Source: DATEDA01 sp963754305
GTDB lineage: Bacteria; Pseudomonadota; Gammaproteobacteria; Burkholderiales; SG8-39
Direction of reading: 5' to 3'
NCBI GenBank assembly: GCA_963754305.1
Contig: CAVWFR010000032.1
Span: 1 to 64,000, forward strand
DNA: 64,000 bases
Position 1 is the first letter of the stretch. Every line of letters begins with the position of its first letter. A model generated the notes under the pieces. It did not search any database and had not been told where the DNA came from. It saw only the letters and a program-made list of their open reading frames with translations. A program made the position numbers and the translations under genes. Below, piece by piece: positions 16,997-26,092 of the stretch.

Positions 16997-18457
16997 ATGA
17001 CAGACGAACGATTTCGAGTCCTCTTCGCCACACCCGAGTGCGCGCCGTGGGTGAAGACCGGCGGGCTCGGCGATGTGAGTCTGGCGCTCCCCGCCGCGCT
17101 GGAAGCGCTCGGGCTCGACATGCGCGTGCTCGTGCCCGCGTACCGGCCGGTGCTCGCTGCCGCGACGAACCGCCGGACGATCGCGACCATCGCGGCGCAA
17201 CACCACTTCCCCGCCGCGCGTGTGCTCGAGGCGCCGCTGCCGAGCGGCGTGCCGGCGTGGCTCGTCGATTGCCCCGCCCTTTACGATCGCGACGGCGGTC
17301 CGTATCAGGATCCGGTCACCGGGGCCGACTGGCCGGACAACGCGCTGCGCTTCGGACTGCTGTCGCGGATTGCGGCGCTGCTTGCGGGTGCGGCTAGCCC
17401 GCTCGCGTGGCGACCGGACGTGCTCCATTGCAACGACTGGCAGACCGCGCTCGCGCCCGCCTTCGTCCGGTTCGCTGCCTCGCCGCGGCCGGCGACGCTG
17501 ATCTGTGTCCACAACCTCTCGTTCCAGGGGTTGTTCCCGGCCGAAACCGCCGCGCAGGTCGGGCTGCCGCCGGAGGGGTTCACTATCGAGGGCGCCGAGT
17601 TCCACGGTCGGCTGTCGTTTCTGAAAGCCGGCATCGCCTATGCCGATCGAATCGCTACCGTCAGCCCGACCTATGCGCGGGAGATCCAGCGCGCGCCGCT
17701 CGGCTTCGGACTGGAGGGCTTGCTCGCCGCGCGCGCCGATAGCCTGCACGGGATCCTCAACGGCATCGACGTCGAGACTTGGAATCCCGCGACGGACCCG
17801 CTCATCCCGCAGCGCTATGACGCTGCAAGACTCGACGCGAAGCGCGGGAACAAGCGCGCCCTGCAGGCGCGGATGGGACTCGCCGCCGACCCGGAGGCGC
17901 CGCTCTTCGGCTTCGTCGGCCGACTGACCGGGCAGAAGGGCGTCGACCTGGTCGCCGAGGTCGCACCGCGGCTCGTCGAGCTGCCGGCGCAGCTCGCGCT
18001 GCTCGGCACCGGCGAGCGCGCGCTCGAGGACGCGCTGCGCTCACTCGGCACGGCGCATCCCGGACGGATCGCGATCGCGATCGGCTTCGACGAGTCCCTG
18101 GCTCATCTCGTCGAGGCCGGCGCGGATGCCTTCCTGATGCCGTCGCGCTTCGAGCCCTGCGGCCTCAATCAGATGTACAGCCAGCGCTACGGCACGCCGC
18201 CGATCGCGCGCGCCACCGGCGGCCTGTGCGACTCGATCGGCGACTGCACGCCGGCGACGCTCGCCGAGGGGACCGCGACAGGCTTCCTCTTCGTGGAACC
18301 GACCGCAGATGCCCTTGCGGAAGCGACGGAGCGCGCGGTGGCGGCGTATCGCGATCCGCCGACCTGGCGGGCGCTGCAGCGAAACGGCATGGCGCGCGAC
18401 TTCAGCTGGCACGCGAGCGCGCAAGCGTACGCGGCGCTCTACCGTTCGATCGTTTGA
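16997..18457 (+). CDS. glgA: Glycogen synthase (ADP-glucose type, GT5)
   Basis: A 486-residue glucosyltransferase that extends alpha-1,4-glucan from ADP-glucose made by GlgC. The N-terminal GT5 domain shows APWVKTGGLGDV (K20 binds the nucleotide sugar), HCNDWQTAL and SFQGLFPAE. The GT1-like C-terminal domain has GFVGRLTGQKGVDL and the acidic loop MPSRFEPCGLNQMYSQRYG. It lacks a recognisable ribosome-binding site; see the -10 entry upstream. The gene converges on glgP, with two hairpins between the two stops. Confidence 0.95.
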   Translation: MTDERFRVLFATPECAPWVKTGGLGDVSLALPAALEALGLDMRVLVPAYRPVLAAATNRRTIATIAAQHHFPAARVLEAPLPSGVPAWLVDCPALYDRDGGPYQDPVTGADWPDNALRFGLLSRIAALLAGAASPLAWRPDVLHCNDWQTALAPAFVRFAASPRPATLICVHNLSFQGLFPAETAAQVGLPPEGFTIEGAEFHGRLSFLKAGIAYADRIATVSPTYAREIQRAPLGFGLEGLLAARADSLHGILNGIDVETWNPATDPLIPQRYDAARLDAKRGNKRALQARMGLAADPEAPLFGFVGRLTGQKGVDLVAEVAPRLVELPAQLALLGTGERALEDALRSLGTAHPGRIAIAIGFDESLAHLVEAGADAFLMPSRFEPCGLNQMYSQRYGTPPIARATGGLCDSIGDCTPATLAEGTATGFLFVEPTADALAEATERAVAAYRDPPTWRALQRNGMARDFSWHASAQAYAALYRSIV

Positions 18458-18463
18458 CGGCGG

Positions 18464-18518
18464 CGGTCGCCTGAAAAGCGACCGCGGTGCCGGTGCGCTC
18501 GCCAGTGAGGCGCGCACC
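18464..18518. terminator. Paired hairpins between convergent glgA and glgP
   Basis: Two palindromes fill the 79-bp gap between the stops. The first is a perfect 7-bp stem (CGGTCGC, 7-nt loop, GCGACCG; 18464-18484). The second pairs GGTGCG..CGCC with GGCG..CGCACC around AGTGA, with a 2-nt bulge (18492-18518). Neither has a good T-run, but the placement between convergent genes suits a bidirectional transcription stop. Confidence 0.5.
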
Positions 18519-18536
18519 CTCGCCGGGGTGTCGGCG

Positions 18537-21095
18537 CTACGCCCAGACCATCAGCCCGAGCTCGAACGGGTGCGTGAGCGCCTCGTGGCACGGATAAGCG
18601 CGGATCCGATAGTCGAGCCGGCCGCAGAGCTCCGGCTGCAGTTCGAGCGCGAAGCGGTGCTCGCCCGCCTCGGTCATCGTGCCGTCGAAGGCGAGGTCGT
18701 ACCGCACGCGCCCGTCCTCCGGCTCGCCGATCCCGCGCGCGAGCAGGAGTTCGACGACGACATCGCCCGCGGCGAGGCCGTTCAGCGACGCTGCGACCTC
18801 GACGCGCAGGCTGTCGCCGAACTGGATGCGCATCTTCGGATCGTCGAGCCGACGCAGGCTCACGCTAGGCCAGGCCGCGCGCACACGGACCTTCCATTCG
18901 GCGACGTGCCGTGCGCGCGCGTAGCCGTTCTCGGCATAGCGCCGGCCCTGCTGCGAGGCCGGCAGGTAGAACTTCGCGAGGTACTCGTTGACCATCCGCG
19001 CCGCGTTGAAGCGTGGGAGGATGGTCGCGATCGAGCGCTTCGCCATCCGGACCCACTCCGGCGAGTAGCCCTGGTGGTTGCGCCGGTAGTACATCGGGAT
19101 CACGTGGTCCTGCAGCAGCTCGTAGAGCGTCTGCGCTTCTTCGTGGTCGCGTCGTTGCGGGCCGAGCGAACCCGAGGCGGGCTTGATCGCCCAGCCGTTG
19201 TCGCCCTCGTAGCCCTCGCCCCACCAGCCGTCCAGCACCGACAGGTTGAGCACGCCGTTCATGCCGGCCTTCATTCCGGAGGTGCCCGAGGCCTCGAGCG
19301 GATACACGGGGTTGTTGAGCCACACGTCGACACCCGCGACGAGGCGGCGGGCAAGATCGAGGTCGTAGCCCTCGATCAGCAGCAGCCGGCCCTCGAGCTC
19401 GGGCGTCTTCGAGATCTGGACCACCTGCCGGATCATCTCCTGCCCCGGCCCGTCGGCCGGATGGGCCTTGCCGGCGAAGATGAACAGCACCGGCCGTTGC
19501 GCGTCGCCGACCGTCTGCCGCAGCTCGTCGAGGTTCTCGAGCAGCAGCGCCGCGCGCTTGTAGGTGGCGAACCGGCGTCCGAAGCCGATCGTGAGCACGT
19601 TGGGATCGTCCGGGTCGGCGAGCTTGAGGAGGCGATCGAGATGCGACTCGCTGCCCTGATTGCGGAAGTGCTGCTCGCTCAGCCGCGCGCGGACGAGCCG
19701 CAGCATGTGCGCTTTCAGCTGCTGCCGCACGCCCCAGAAGACGACCTCGGGCACCTCGGAGAGCTTCGCCCAGAGGTCGCGGTCGGCGATGCGCTGGCTC
19801 CAGCCGAAGCCGAGCGCGCGGTCGAAGACCTCCCCCCACTCCGGCGCGAGGAACGTCGGCACGTGCACGCCGTTGGTGACGTAGTCGACCGGGTTCTCCC
19901 CCGCAGGCAGCTGCGGCCAGAGGTCCTTCAGCATCTGCGACGACACGCCGCCGTGGATGCGCGATACGCCGTTGTGGAAGCGCGAGCCGCGGACCGCGAG
20001 CGCGGTCATGTTGAACTCCGGGCTGCCGGGCGCGTGCCCGAGCGCGAGGAGCTCGTCGGCCGCGATGCTGGTCTCGCGGCAAAAGCCGTCGAAGTAACTG
20101 CGGATCATCTCGGCCGCGAAATGGTCGTGGCCCGCCGGCACCGGCGTGTGAGTGGTGAATACGGTGTTCACGGCGACCGCCTCGAGCGCGGCGCGGAAGT
20201 CGAGGCCGTGCCGCATGACGCCGCGGATCCGCTCGAGGACGAGGAACGCCGCGTGGCCCTCGTTGATGTGCCACACCGTCGGCTTCACGCCGAGCGCCGC
20301 GAGCGCGCGCACGCCGCCCACGCCGAGCACGATCTCCTGCTCGATGCGCGTCGTGCGGTCGCCGCCGTACAGACGGTGCGCGATGCCGCGGTCGCGCTCC
20401 GCGTTCCCGGGAAGATCGGTGTCGAGGAGATAGAGCGTCACATGGCCGGCGCGCACGCGCCACACTTTGACCGCGATCGTCCGCCCGGGCAGCTCGACCT
20501 CGATGTGCAGCTCGGCTCCGGACTCGCCCGCGACCGGTGCGACCGGCAGATCGTCGAAGTCCGAGTCGTGGTACTCGGCGCGCTGCGCACCCTCGCTGTC
20601 GATCGTCTGCGTGAAGTAGCCCTGCCGGTAGAGCAGGCCCACCCCCACGAACGGCAGTCCCATGTCGCTCGCGGCCTTGCAATGGTCGCCGGCCAGGATG
20701 CCGAGGCCGCCGGAGTAGATCGGCAGGCTCTCGTGGAGACCGAACTCGGCGCAGAAGTAGGCGACGACGTCGGTCGCGCGCAGCCACTCCGCCCCGTTCC
20801 GGTGCACCGGCTCGCTGTGATAGGTGTCGTATGCGGACAGCACCCGGTTGAAGTTGTTCAGAAACACCGGATCGTCGGCGGCCTCGACGAGGCGCTTCTC
20901 GTCGATGCGCTTCAGGAGCGCCTTCGGGCTGTGGTCGACCACCTCCCAGAGCTGCGGGTGCAGCCGGTCGAAGAGCGCGCGCGCCGAGCGGTCCCAGCTG
21001 TACCAGAGGTTGGTCGAGAGCTCCTCCAGCCGGGCGAGACGGCGCGGGATGCGGGGATTGACCTCGAGAACGTAAGTCGTGCCGGGCTGCGCCAT
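18537..21095 (-). CDS. glgP: Alpha-glucan (glycogen) phosphorylase, GT35, DUF3417 type
   Basis: An 852-residue phosphorylase releasing glucose-1-phosphate from alpha-glucan. A DUF3417-like N-terminus (LEELSTNLWYSWDRSARALF) precedes the core, as in the shorter-core GlgP branch. The PLP site is EASGTSGMKAGMNGV (K in GMK binds the cofactor), and AYFCAEFGLHESLPIYSGG and VWHINEGHAAFL are also typical. It would supply GlgC's substrate in reverse flow and works with the debranching or transfer enzymes nearby. ATG 21095 is used although no good ribosome-binding site precedes it; upstream in-frame sequence is not family-like. Confidence 0.95.
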   Translation of the reverse strand: MAQPGTTYVLEVNPRIPRRLARLEELSTNLWYSWDRSARALFDRLHPQLWEVVDHSPKALLKRIDEKRLVEAADDPVFLNNFNRVLSAYDTYHSEPVHRNGAEWLRATDVVAYFCAEFGLHESLPIYSGGLGILAGDHCKAASDMGLPFVGVGLLYRQGYFTQTIDSEGAQRAEYHDSDFDDLPVAPVAGESGAELHIEVELPGRTIAVKVWRVRAGHVTLYLLDTDLPGNAERDRGIAHRLYGGDRTTRIEQEIVLGVGGVRALAALGVKPTVWHINEGHAAFLVLERIRGVMRHGLDFRAALEAVAVNTVFTTHTPVPAGHDHFAAEMIRSYFDGFCRETSIAADELLALGHAPGSPEFNMTALAVRGSRFHNGVSRIHGGVSSQMLKDLWPQLPAGENPVDYVTNGVHVPTFLAPEWGEVFDRALGFGWSQRIADRDLWAKLSEVPEVVFWGVRQQLKAHMLRLVRARLSEQHFRNQGSESHLDRLLKLADPDDPNVLTIGFGRRFATYKRAALLLENLDELRQTVGDAQRPVLFIFAGKAHPADGPGQEMIRQVVQISKTPELEGRLLLIEGYDLDLARRLVAGVDVWLNNPVYPLEASGTSGMKAGMNGVLNLSVLDGWWGEGYEGDNGWAIKPASGSLGPQRRDHEEAQTLYELLQDHVIPMYYRRNHQGYSPEWVRMAKRSIATILPRFNAARMVNEYLAKFYLPASQQGRRYAENGYARARHVAEWKVRVRAAWPSVSLRRLDDPKMRIQFGDSLRVEVAASLNGLAAGDVVVELLLARGIGEPEDGRVRYDLAFDGTMTEAGEHRFALELQPELCGRLDYRIRAYPCHEALTHPFELGLMVWA

Positions 21096-21154
21096 ATCTA
21101 TGGATATTGTTCCATGTTCATACGGCGCGAGTCGAGGGCGGATCGATGCTCCAT

Positions 21155-21715
21155 TCAGGTGCAACCGGCGGCGTTTGCCCGCGAGTTCCGGCGCGCCTTG
21201 CGCCACGCATGCCGGAGCTTGTCGAGCAGCCGCTTGCGGTCGCCGAGGACCTCTTCGTTGGTGAGACGCAATAGCGTGATCCCCGCCGACTCGAGTTCGC
21301 TCGCTTTCAATAGATCGCGGCCGCGCTGGACCGTCGAGCGGTGGTAGCCGCCGTCGACCTCGATGCCGAGGCGCACCTCGGGAAAGTAGAAGTCCAAGAT
21401 CCAATGATCGCTGCAAACCCACTCGCGGCGGAATCGCCCGTCGAGCGCGCCTTCGTTCAGTTCGGCCAGGATCGCGGCGAGCGCGCGCTCGGCGCGGGTC
21501 GGATGCTCGCGCCGCTCGGCGGCGATACGCTGCAGCGCTTCCGCATCCGGGGGTGCTCCTTGCTGGCGGAGTGCTCTGAACATCGCCTTGACTTGTTGGC
21601 CACGGATCAGCGCGATCTGTTGCTTCGATCCTCGCCGGTAGCGGCGAACAACGGCTTTCAGAAACCCCGGCGGGCGCGCGCCTTTCCCCGAAGTCTGCGC
21701 TGCTTGGAGGCTCAT
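21155..21715 (-). CDS. DUF559 domain protein (Vsr/restriction-like fold)
   Basis: A 186-residue protein whose C-terminal half (about 75-175) is a DUF559 domain: HPTRAERAL, a DFYFPEVRLGIEVDGGYH segment with the E-V-D-G core, and TLLRLTNEEVL. The fold belongs to the PD-(D/E)XK/Vsr endonuclease group, but most DUF559 proteins have no shown activity. The basic N-terminus (residues 1-60, rich in K/R) is not part of the domain. It ends 59 bp before the glgP start on the same strand; a link with glycogen metabolism is unlikely. Confidence 0.8.
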   Translation of the reverse strand: MSLQAAQTSGKGARPPGFLKAVVRRYRRGSKQQIALIRGQQVKAMFRALRQQGAPPDAEALQRIAAERREHPTRAERALAAILAELNEGALDGRFRREWVCSDHWILDFYFPEVRLGIEVDGGYHRSTVQRGRDLLKASELESAGITLLRLTNEEVLGDRKRLLDKLRHAWRKARRNSRANAAGCT

Positions 21716-22104
21716 CCCGTGAGCCCGCCGGCGGCGTGACCGCCTCCGGGAGGCGTACGCCGCCCTCTATATGCGCATTCGTCTCCGCACGGACGGCGGT
21801 GCCGCCGCGTAAGATCGCCGGACTAGCATGCCTGTGATCGACAGGTTGATCGCCGCCGCGCCTGCTGCATCCCTTCGTGGTCGTTACCCGCGCTATGGAG
21901 AACCTCGAGCGCTGCGGCGGGCGATGCGTCAATCCCTGGCGGGGCGATTGTGTCGGCCACGTCCGAGAACTCGACTCTCGTCGCGCAGACGATTTTCCGA
22001 CGCATCGCGCGATCTGCGCGCCCGCGCGCTTTTGAGACTTGGTTCACTGCCTGCCGGCCGCGCGCAACGTTACCTTCGGGGTATCTTTTCAGACGGAGCG
22101 GACA
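21716..22104. other. Gene-free interval (389 bp)
   Basis: The interval between the DUF559 gene and the small basic gene at 22105 has open frames only as shadows, with no ribosome-binding sites or recognisable products. A TAAGAT (-10-like) box sits at about 21811. I see no terminator or repeat of note. Confidence 0.45.
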
Positions 22105-22380
22105 ATGGCAGCGATGAAGCAGGCCGAGAGGTGGTTTTATCCGGGCGAGCGTGTGCGGGTCTACTACAAGAGCGTGCGCGAGTGGAAGGTCGCAACGATC
22201 CGCTCGCTGATCCTCCTCCCCAATCGGCGTTCGCCGAACCCGAGCTACTATCAAGTCACCTGCGAGGGCAAGGTGAACCCGCGCTACTACCGTCCGAAAG
22301 AACTGCGGCCGGTGAAGCGCGCAGCGCCCACGGCGAAGCGGCCATCGGCGCGGCCAAGGCAGAACGCGCGCTGGCGCTGA
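22105..22380 (+). CDS. Small basic protein, function unknown
   Basis: A 91-residue protein with CGGAG seven bases before ATG 22105. The first 65 residues look folded and strand-rich (GERVRVYYKSVREWKVATI, PSYYQVTCEGKVNPRYY), in the way of an SH3-like or KOW-like small barrel. The last 25 are a K/R/A/P tail (KRAAPTAKRPSARPRQNARWR region) typical of nucleic-acid-binding tails. I do not know the family. It stands alone between a leftward DUF559 gene and the convergent end of the tyrosinase fusion. Confidence 0.6.
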   Translation: MAAMKQAERWFYPGERVRVYYKSVREWKVATIRSLILLPNRRSPNPSYYQVTCEGKVNPRYYRPKELRPVKRAAPTAKRPSARPRQNARWR

Positions 22381-22486
22381 ACGGGTCAGGCTGTCAGTGC
22401 GGCATATCAGGCAGGTGTAAGGTGGCTCGACAACCTCCGCAGGCTAGCGTCCGCCGCGCGCAACCGACTCGCCGAGGGTCCGCACG

Positions 22487-25264
22487 TTACCTTCGGCGGC
22501 GCGCCGGCCCCGTTGCCTTCCGCGCGGCGCGGGCCTTGACCGACAACCCCACCGACGTCGACAGCAGCCGCACGAAGTGCTCGCCGCCCTTGCCCGCGCC
22601 ATGGGTGGCCGTGGCGCCGTGACCGTGCTCGACTCGTGTCTCGCCCGGATAGTAGGTGCCCTCCAGCAACAGGCCAAAGTGATACGCGCCGGGGAGGGCG
22701 GTGTCGCCGACATGCACGTGAGGCGACCCGCCGTGGTGCGACACCACGTTGACTTCCTGGTCGCGCAGCCGGGCGATGCCGCCATCGCGTGCTTCCAGGC
22801 GAGCGAGCACCTGAGCGGCGTCGAGCCTCGAACCATCGCCGCCCTTGAGGCGGAGCTGCTTCAGCACGCTCGCGGGCAAGTTCGCCCGCCGCACGAGCGC
22901 AGCGAGGTCATAGGTGGGTGCAACGAGGCGCGCGATCCCCTTCATGCCCCCGGCTGCGCCGCGCAACGCTTCCGCTGCGACCTCGACCGCGAGCGGCTCG
23001 CCAGCGAGCGCGGCGCCGGGTTCTCCGCGCAGGTTCACGCGCAGGCGCGTGCGGGCATACACATTCACCACGACGCTGCACGCGGGTCGGCTCGAGTGAG
23101 CGCCGGTGGCCGCCGGCCGCACGTCCAGACGATGGCGCGGCTTGGCGGCGATCGCGCGCGCGGGCTTGCGCCGCTCCGGCTTTACGAGCAGCCGGGCGTA
23201 ACGCGGTCCGCGGGCGGGGCCGGCGGCCACCGGCAGCATGAGCTCGCCGGCGTCGAGCATTACCATCGCGTCGAGCTCGCGTGCCCGCCGGGCGACCACG
23301 AGCATCCAGTCGCCGACCCAGGACGCGGCGTCCGCGCTGTCGCGCTGGACGAAGAGCGATAACCGACCGCGGCCCCGCCGCGCGGTGGCGAGCGGCTTGC
23401 GTCCGCCCGGGTGTCCGCCGCCGTGCGAGTGCGCCGGCAGCGCGCCATCGGCATAAACGACCGTTCCGTCGGGGGCGATGAGCTGGTACGTCCAATCGGG
23501 ATCCTGGAAATCCATGCCTTGCGCGGTGACGAAGAACGTCTCCTCGGCCGAGGTGGCGGTGAACGCGATGTGCGCATGCTCGCCGTCGAAGAGCTCCAGC
23601 ACCGGGTCCATCACCGGCGTGAAGCCGATCGCGGCGGCTAGCGCCTGGGAGTAGAACTTGTCGATCACCCCGGCGTTCTCGCCGTGAAACACCTGGGCCG
23701 AGGCGAGGAGCTGGCCCTTCGCCACGAGGGCGGCGAGAGTGGCGTAGTCGACGTCGGCGCCGGTGCCGAAGCCCATCGCGAACACCACGGTGTTCGCGAG
23801 GCTCGCGTCGGGGATCGCGGCGAGCGGTGTGCCCGCGGTAAGAAGTCCGTCGGTGAAGACCGCGAGGTAGCGGCGCTCGTCGGCGGGCAGGCCGCCGAAC
23901 GGCGGGACGACGAGCGTCGCATGCGCGTCGACGAGCGCGTCGCCGAGCGGCGTGCCGCCGCCAGGCGTCATCGGCGCCACAGCCGCGTCGAACGCGGCCT
24001 GGCCGTAGCCGCTGCCGGACTTGACCAGGCCGTACGGCGTGCCGGCGAACACCGCGGCAAAGTCGTTCGCAACGAGCCGGCGGAACGTCTTGACCCCGGC
24101 CTCGACGTACGCTTCCGTGCTCGCGTAGGCGGCTTCGCAATCCTGCAGAAACGCCGCCACGCCCCGCTTCGCCGCCTCCCACTTTGTCACGTCGGGGGCC
24201 GCCACGGTCATCGGGTCGGGTGTCATCCCATTCATGCTGCCGGTCCGGTCGAGCGCGATGCCCATCACCGCCTGCGTGTCGTAGGCGTAGCCGAGCGCGC
24301 GATGGTCGAGAACGTCGGCGGGCGTAATGACCCCGAGCGCCGAGAAGTCCGGCATCGCGATCGGCGGGAACGCGTAGTTGGTCGAGTAGCCGGCGATCGC
24401 GCCGACCCACGGGTACATCGGGTCGTTCAGGTGATGCTGCGAGTCGCCGCCGGCGACCGGATACTCGAGGGCGTGGCCGTCCATCTGCCACATCGCCCAC
24501 AGGCGGTCGATGTTGCAGTGATGCAGGTAGAACATCGGGTCGAAAGGCGAGACGATCGTGCTCGACATATGCGAGCCGGCGCCGAACCAGGTGTGCAGGC
24601 CGTTGTGAAGCTGGTGGAAGGGCACGGTGCCCGCGCCCGACTCGACCGCGTTCTGGAACGACGGGTACGTGAGCTTGTCGAGCGCCGACCGGATCGTCAG
24701 GATCGACGGGAGCGCCGCGGCGCCGTTGAGGTTGCGTCGGAGGGAACCGCTGTTCACCCCGAAGGTCGGGTGGAGCGCCCAGCCGGTGAGGCCGGCGGGC
24801 CACCAGGCCGGCGCGGGCGTGAGATTGACGACGCCGGTGCCCGGCGCCTCGGCCGCGAAATAGCCTTGCAGCACCTGGTCACCCGAACCCGGATCGCCGT
24901 CGGGGCCGAGAAAGTCGGCGACGAGGATCGTGCCGACCGGGTCGGTCCAATCCCAGTAGGGCAGCGCAACGCCGGGGACGTAGCTCTGGAGCTGCTGCTC
25001 GAGCAGGTACAGGAAGTAGCGGTGCCAGGAGAAGAAGCCGTACGCGCCGGCACCGCCGTGCCCGAAGTTGACCGGGGTGCCGACCCCCGGTGCGTTCGCG
25101 TTCTGAATCATGCGGTGGACCGCAACGTACTCGTCCCACCGGCTATAGCGGTCGGGCGGCGGTGCCGCGGGGTTGACGATGTCGGCCTTCATCATCACGA
25201 ACGCGCGCACGAGCGATTCGCGCTCGGCAGGGGTCAGGAACTTTGCGTTCTTGCGGACGGTCAC
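22487..25264 (-). CDS. Tyrosinase-von Willebrand A fusion protein
   Basis: A 925-residue cytoplasmic protein (no signal peptide) beginning at GTG 25264 after a strong GAGGAGG. Residues 1-325 are a type-3 copper domain: CuA ligands H50, H69 and H81 (FFSWHRYFLY), CuB ligands H220, H224 and H248/H249 (DPMFYLHHCNIDRLW). Residues about 333-530 are a vWA domain with a DRTGSM MIDAS motif (D339, T341, S343) and a TDGLL second site. The remaining 400 residues look like beta-sandwich modules and end in a basic tail. Tyrosinases oxidise phenols to quinones; the vWA part may mediate metal-dependent binding or multimerisation. I have not seen this fusion characterised. The CDGSH gene is divergent. Confidence 0.85.
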   Translation of the reverse strand: MTVRKNAKFLTPAERESLVRAFVMMKADIVNPAAPPPDRYSRWDEYVAVHRMIQNANAPGVGTPVNFGHGGAGAYGFFSWHRYFLYLLEQQLQSYVPGVALPYWDWTDPVGTILVADFLGPDGDPGSGDQVLQGYFAAEAPGTGVVNLTPAPAWWPAGLTGWALHPTFGVNSGSLRRNLNGAAALPSILTIRSALDKLTYPSFQNAVESGAGTVPFHQLHNGLHTWFGAGSHMSSTIVSPFDPMFYLHHCNIDRLWAMWQMDGHALEYPVAGGDSQHHLNDPMYPWVGAIAGYSTNYAFPPIAMPDFSALGVITPADVLDHRALGYAYDTQAVMGIALDRTGSMNGMTPDPMTVAAPDVTKWEAAKRGVAAFLQDCEAAYASTEAYVEAGVKTFRRLVANDFAAVFAGTPYGLVKSGSGYGQAAFDAAVAPMTPGGGTPLGDALVDAHATLVVPPFGGLPADERRYLAVFTDGLLTAGTPLAAIPDASLANTVVFAMGFGTGADVDYATLAALVAKGQLLASAQVFHGENAGVIDKFYSQALAAAIGFTPVMDPVLELFDGEHAHIAFTATSAEETFFVTAQGMDFQDPDWTYQLIAPDGTVVYADGALPAHSHGGGHPGGRKPLATARRGRGRLSLFVQRDSADAASWVGDWMLVVARRARELDAMVMLDAGELMLPVAAGPARGPRYARLLVKPERRKPARAIAAKPRHRLDVRPAATGAHSSRPACSVVVNVYARTRLRVNLRGEPGAALAGEPLAVEVAAEALRGAAGGMKGIARLVAPTYDLAALVRRANLPASVLKQLRLKGGDGSRLDAAQVLARLEARDGGIARLRDQEVNVVSHHGGSPHVHVGDTALPGAYHFGLLLEGTYYPGETRVEHGHGATATHGAGKGGEHFVRLLSTSVGLSVKARAARKATGPARRRR

Positions 25265-25361
25265 GGCGAGGCCTCCTCGAAACGGGGTTCGCACTCCGGT
25301 ATAGGCGCGCCCGGCTCTGCCGCCATCTGCCTTCCGGCCGCGACCGGACGGCCGAGGCATT

Positions 25362-25370
25362 TGCTAGCAT
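25362..25370 (+). promoter_or_regulatory. Candidate extended -10 promoter for the CDGSH gene
   Basis: TGCTAGCAT matches the extended -10 pattern TGnTAnnnT and lies 58 bp upstream of ATG 25429, in the 164-bp divergent gap. On the other strand GGTATA at 25298-25303 reads TATACC, 33 bp from the tyrosinase-vWA start. No convincing -35 boxes are seen. Confidence 0.35.
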
Positions 25371-25428
25371 CCCGTCGTCGGTTTCCATTCGCCGCGCCCG
25401 AACCCCTGTTTCCGCCCGGAGGTCCGCC

Positions 25429-26082
25429 ATGAGCAGCTCCCCCATCACCCGCTATCCCGGCCAGCACGCCGACGTCACTTGGGATGAACGGCTGTGCATC
25501 CATATCGGCGAGTGCGGCCGGGCGAAGGGCGATCTCTTCGTCGCTAAGCGCCAGCCGTGGTGCCAGCCGGATCTCGTTCCGGTCGCCGACGTGGTCGACG
25601 TGATCGAGCGCTGTCCGAGCGGGGCGCTCGCCTACGACGTGAAGGACGGCGCGACGCGCGAACGGCCGGTGCCGGGCAACACGATCGAGGTCAGCTACAA
25701 CGGCCCGCTCTTCGCGCGCGGGGAGCTTGCGATCGAAGGCGCCGCGGCCGACATGCCGGGCGTGCGCTTTCGCGCCGCGCTCTGTCGATGCGGGCTGTCG
25801 AAGAACAAGCCGTTCTGCGACAACAGCCACGAGACCGCGGGCTTCAAGGACTACGGTGCGGTCGGCGAGCGCGGCGACGGCCTGAAGGCCGAGGGCGGCA
25901 CGCTGGAGATCAAAGCGGTCAAGGACGGGCCGTTACACGTGAAGGGCAACTTGACGGTGATGGCGGGCACGGGGCAACCGCGGTGGCAGGGGGTCGAGAC
26001 GTGGTTGTGCCGCTGCGGAGCGTCGAAGAACAAGCCGTTTTGCGACGGCAGCCACAAACGCATCGGCTTCCAGGCCGGCTGA
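25429..26082 (+). CDS. Iron-sulfur protein: divergent ferredoxin-like domain plus two CDGSH domains
   Basis: A 217-residue Fe-S protein; ATG 25429 follows CGGAGGTCC. Residues 15-75 resemble the divergent 4Fe-4S mono-cluster domain (Fer4_19 type) with C23, C29, C45 and C62. Two CDGSH (mitoNEET-type) motifs follow: C119, C121, C130, H134 (CRCGLSKNKPFCDNSH) and C194, C196, C205, H209 (CRCGASKNKPFCDGSH). Each CDGSH motif binds a 2Fe-2S cluster by three Cys and one His. A role in electron transfer or cluster transfer is likely; the partner is unknown. The SDR gene follows 10 bp downstream and is probably co-transcribed. Confidence 0.9.
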   Translation: MSSSPITRYPGQHADVTWDERLCIHIGECGRAKGDLFVAKRQPWCQPDLVPVADVVDVIERCPSGALAYDVKDGATRERPVPGNTIEVSYNGPLFARGELAIEGAAADMPGVRFRAALCRCGLSKNKPFCDNSHETAGFKDYGAVGERGDGLKAEGGTLEIKAVKDGPLHVKGNLTVMAGTGQPRWQGVETWLCRCGASKNKPFCDGSHKRIGFQAG

Positions 26083-26092
26083 GGAGACGGGG

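Noticed and set aside
22060..22495. Shared CGTTACCTTCGG at about 22070 and 22480 as possible direct repeats around the small gene
   Set aside because: Only 12 bases match and one copy is made by the tyrosinase stop codon; no target duplication or transposase is near.
21823..22622. Two longer open frames (143 and 264 codons) over the gap and the small gene at 22105
   Set aside because: Basic, low-complexity compositions without ribosome-binding sites; typical shadow frames in GC-rich DNA.
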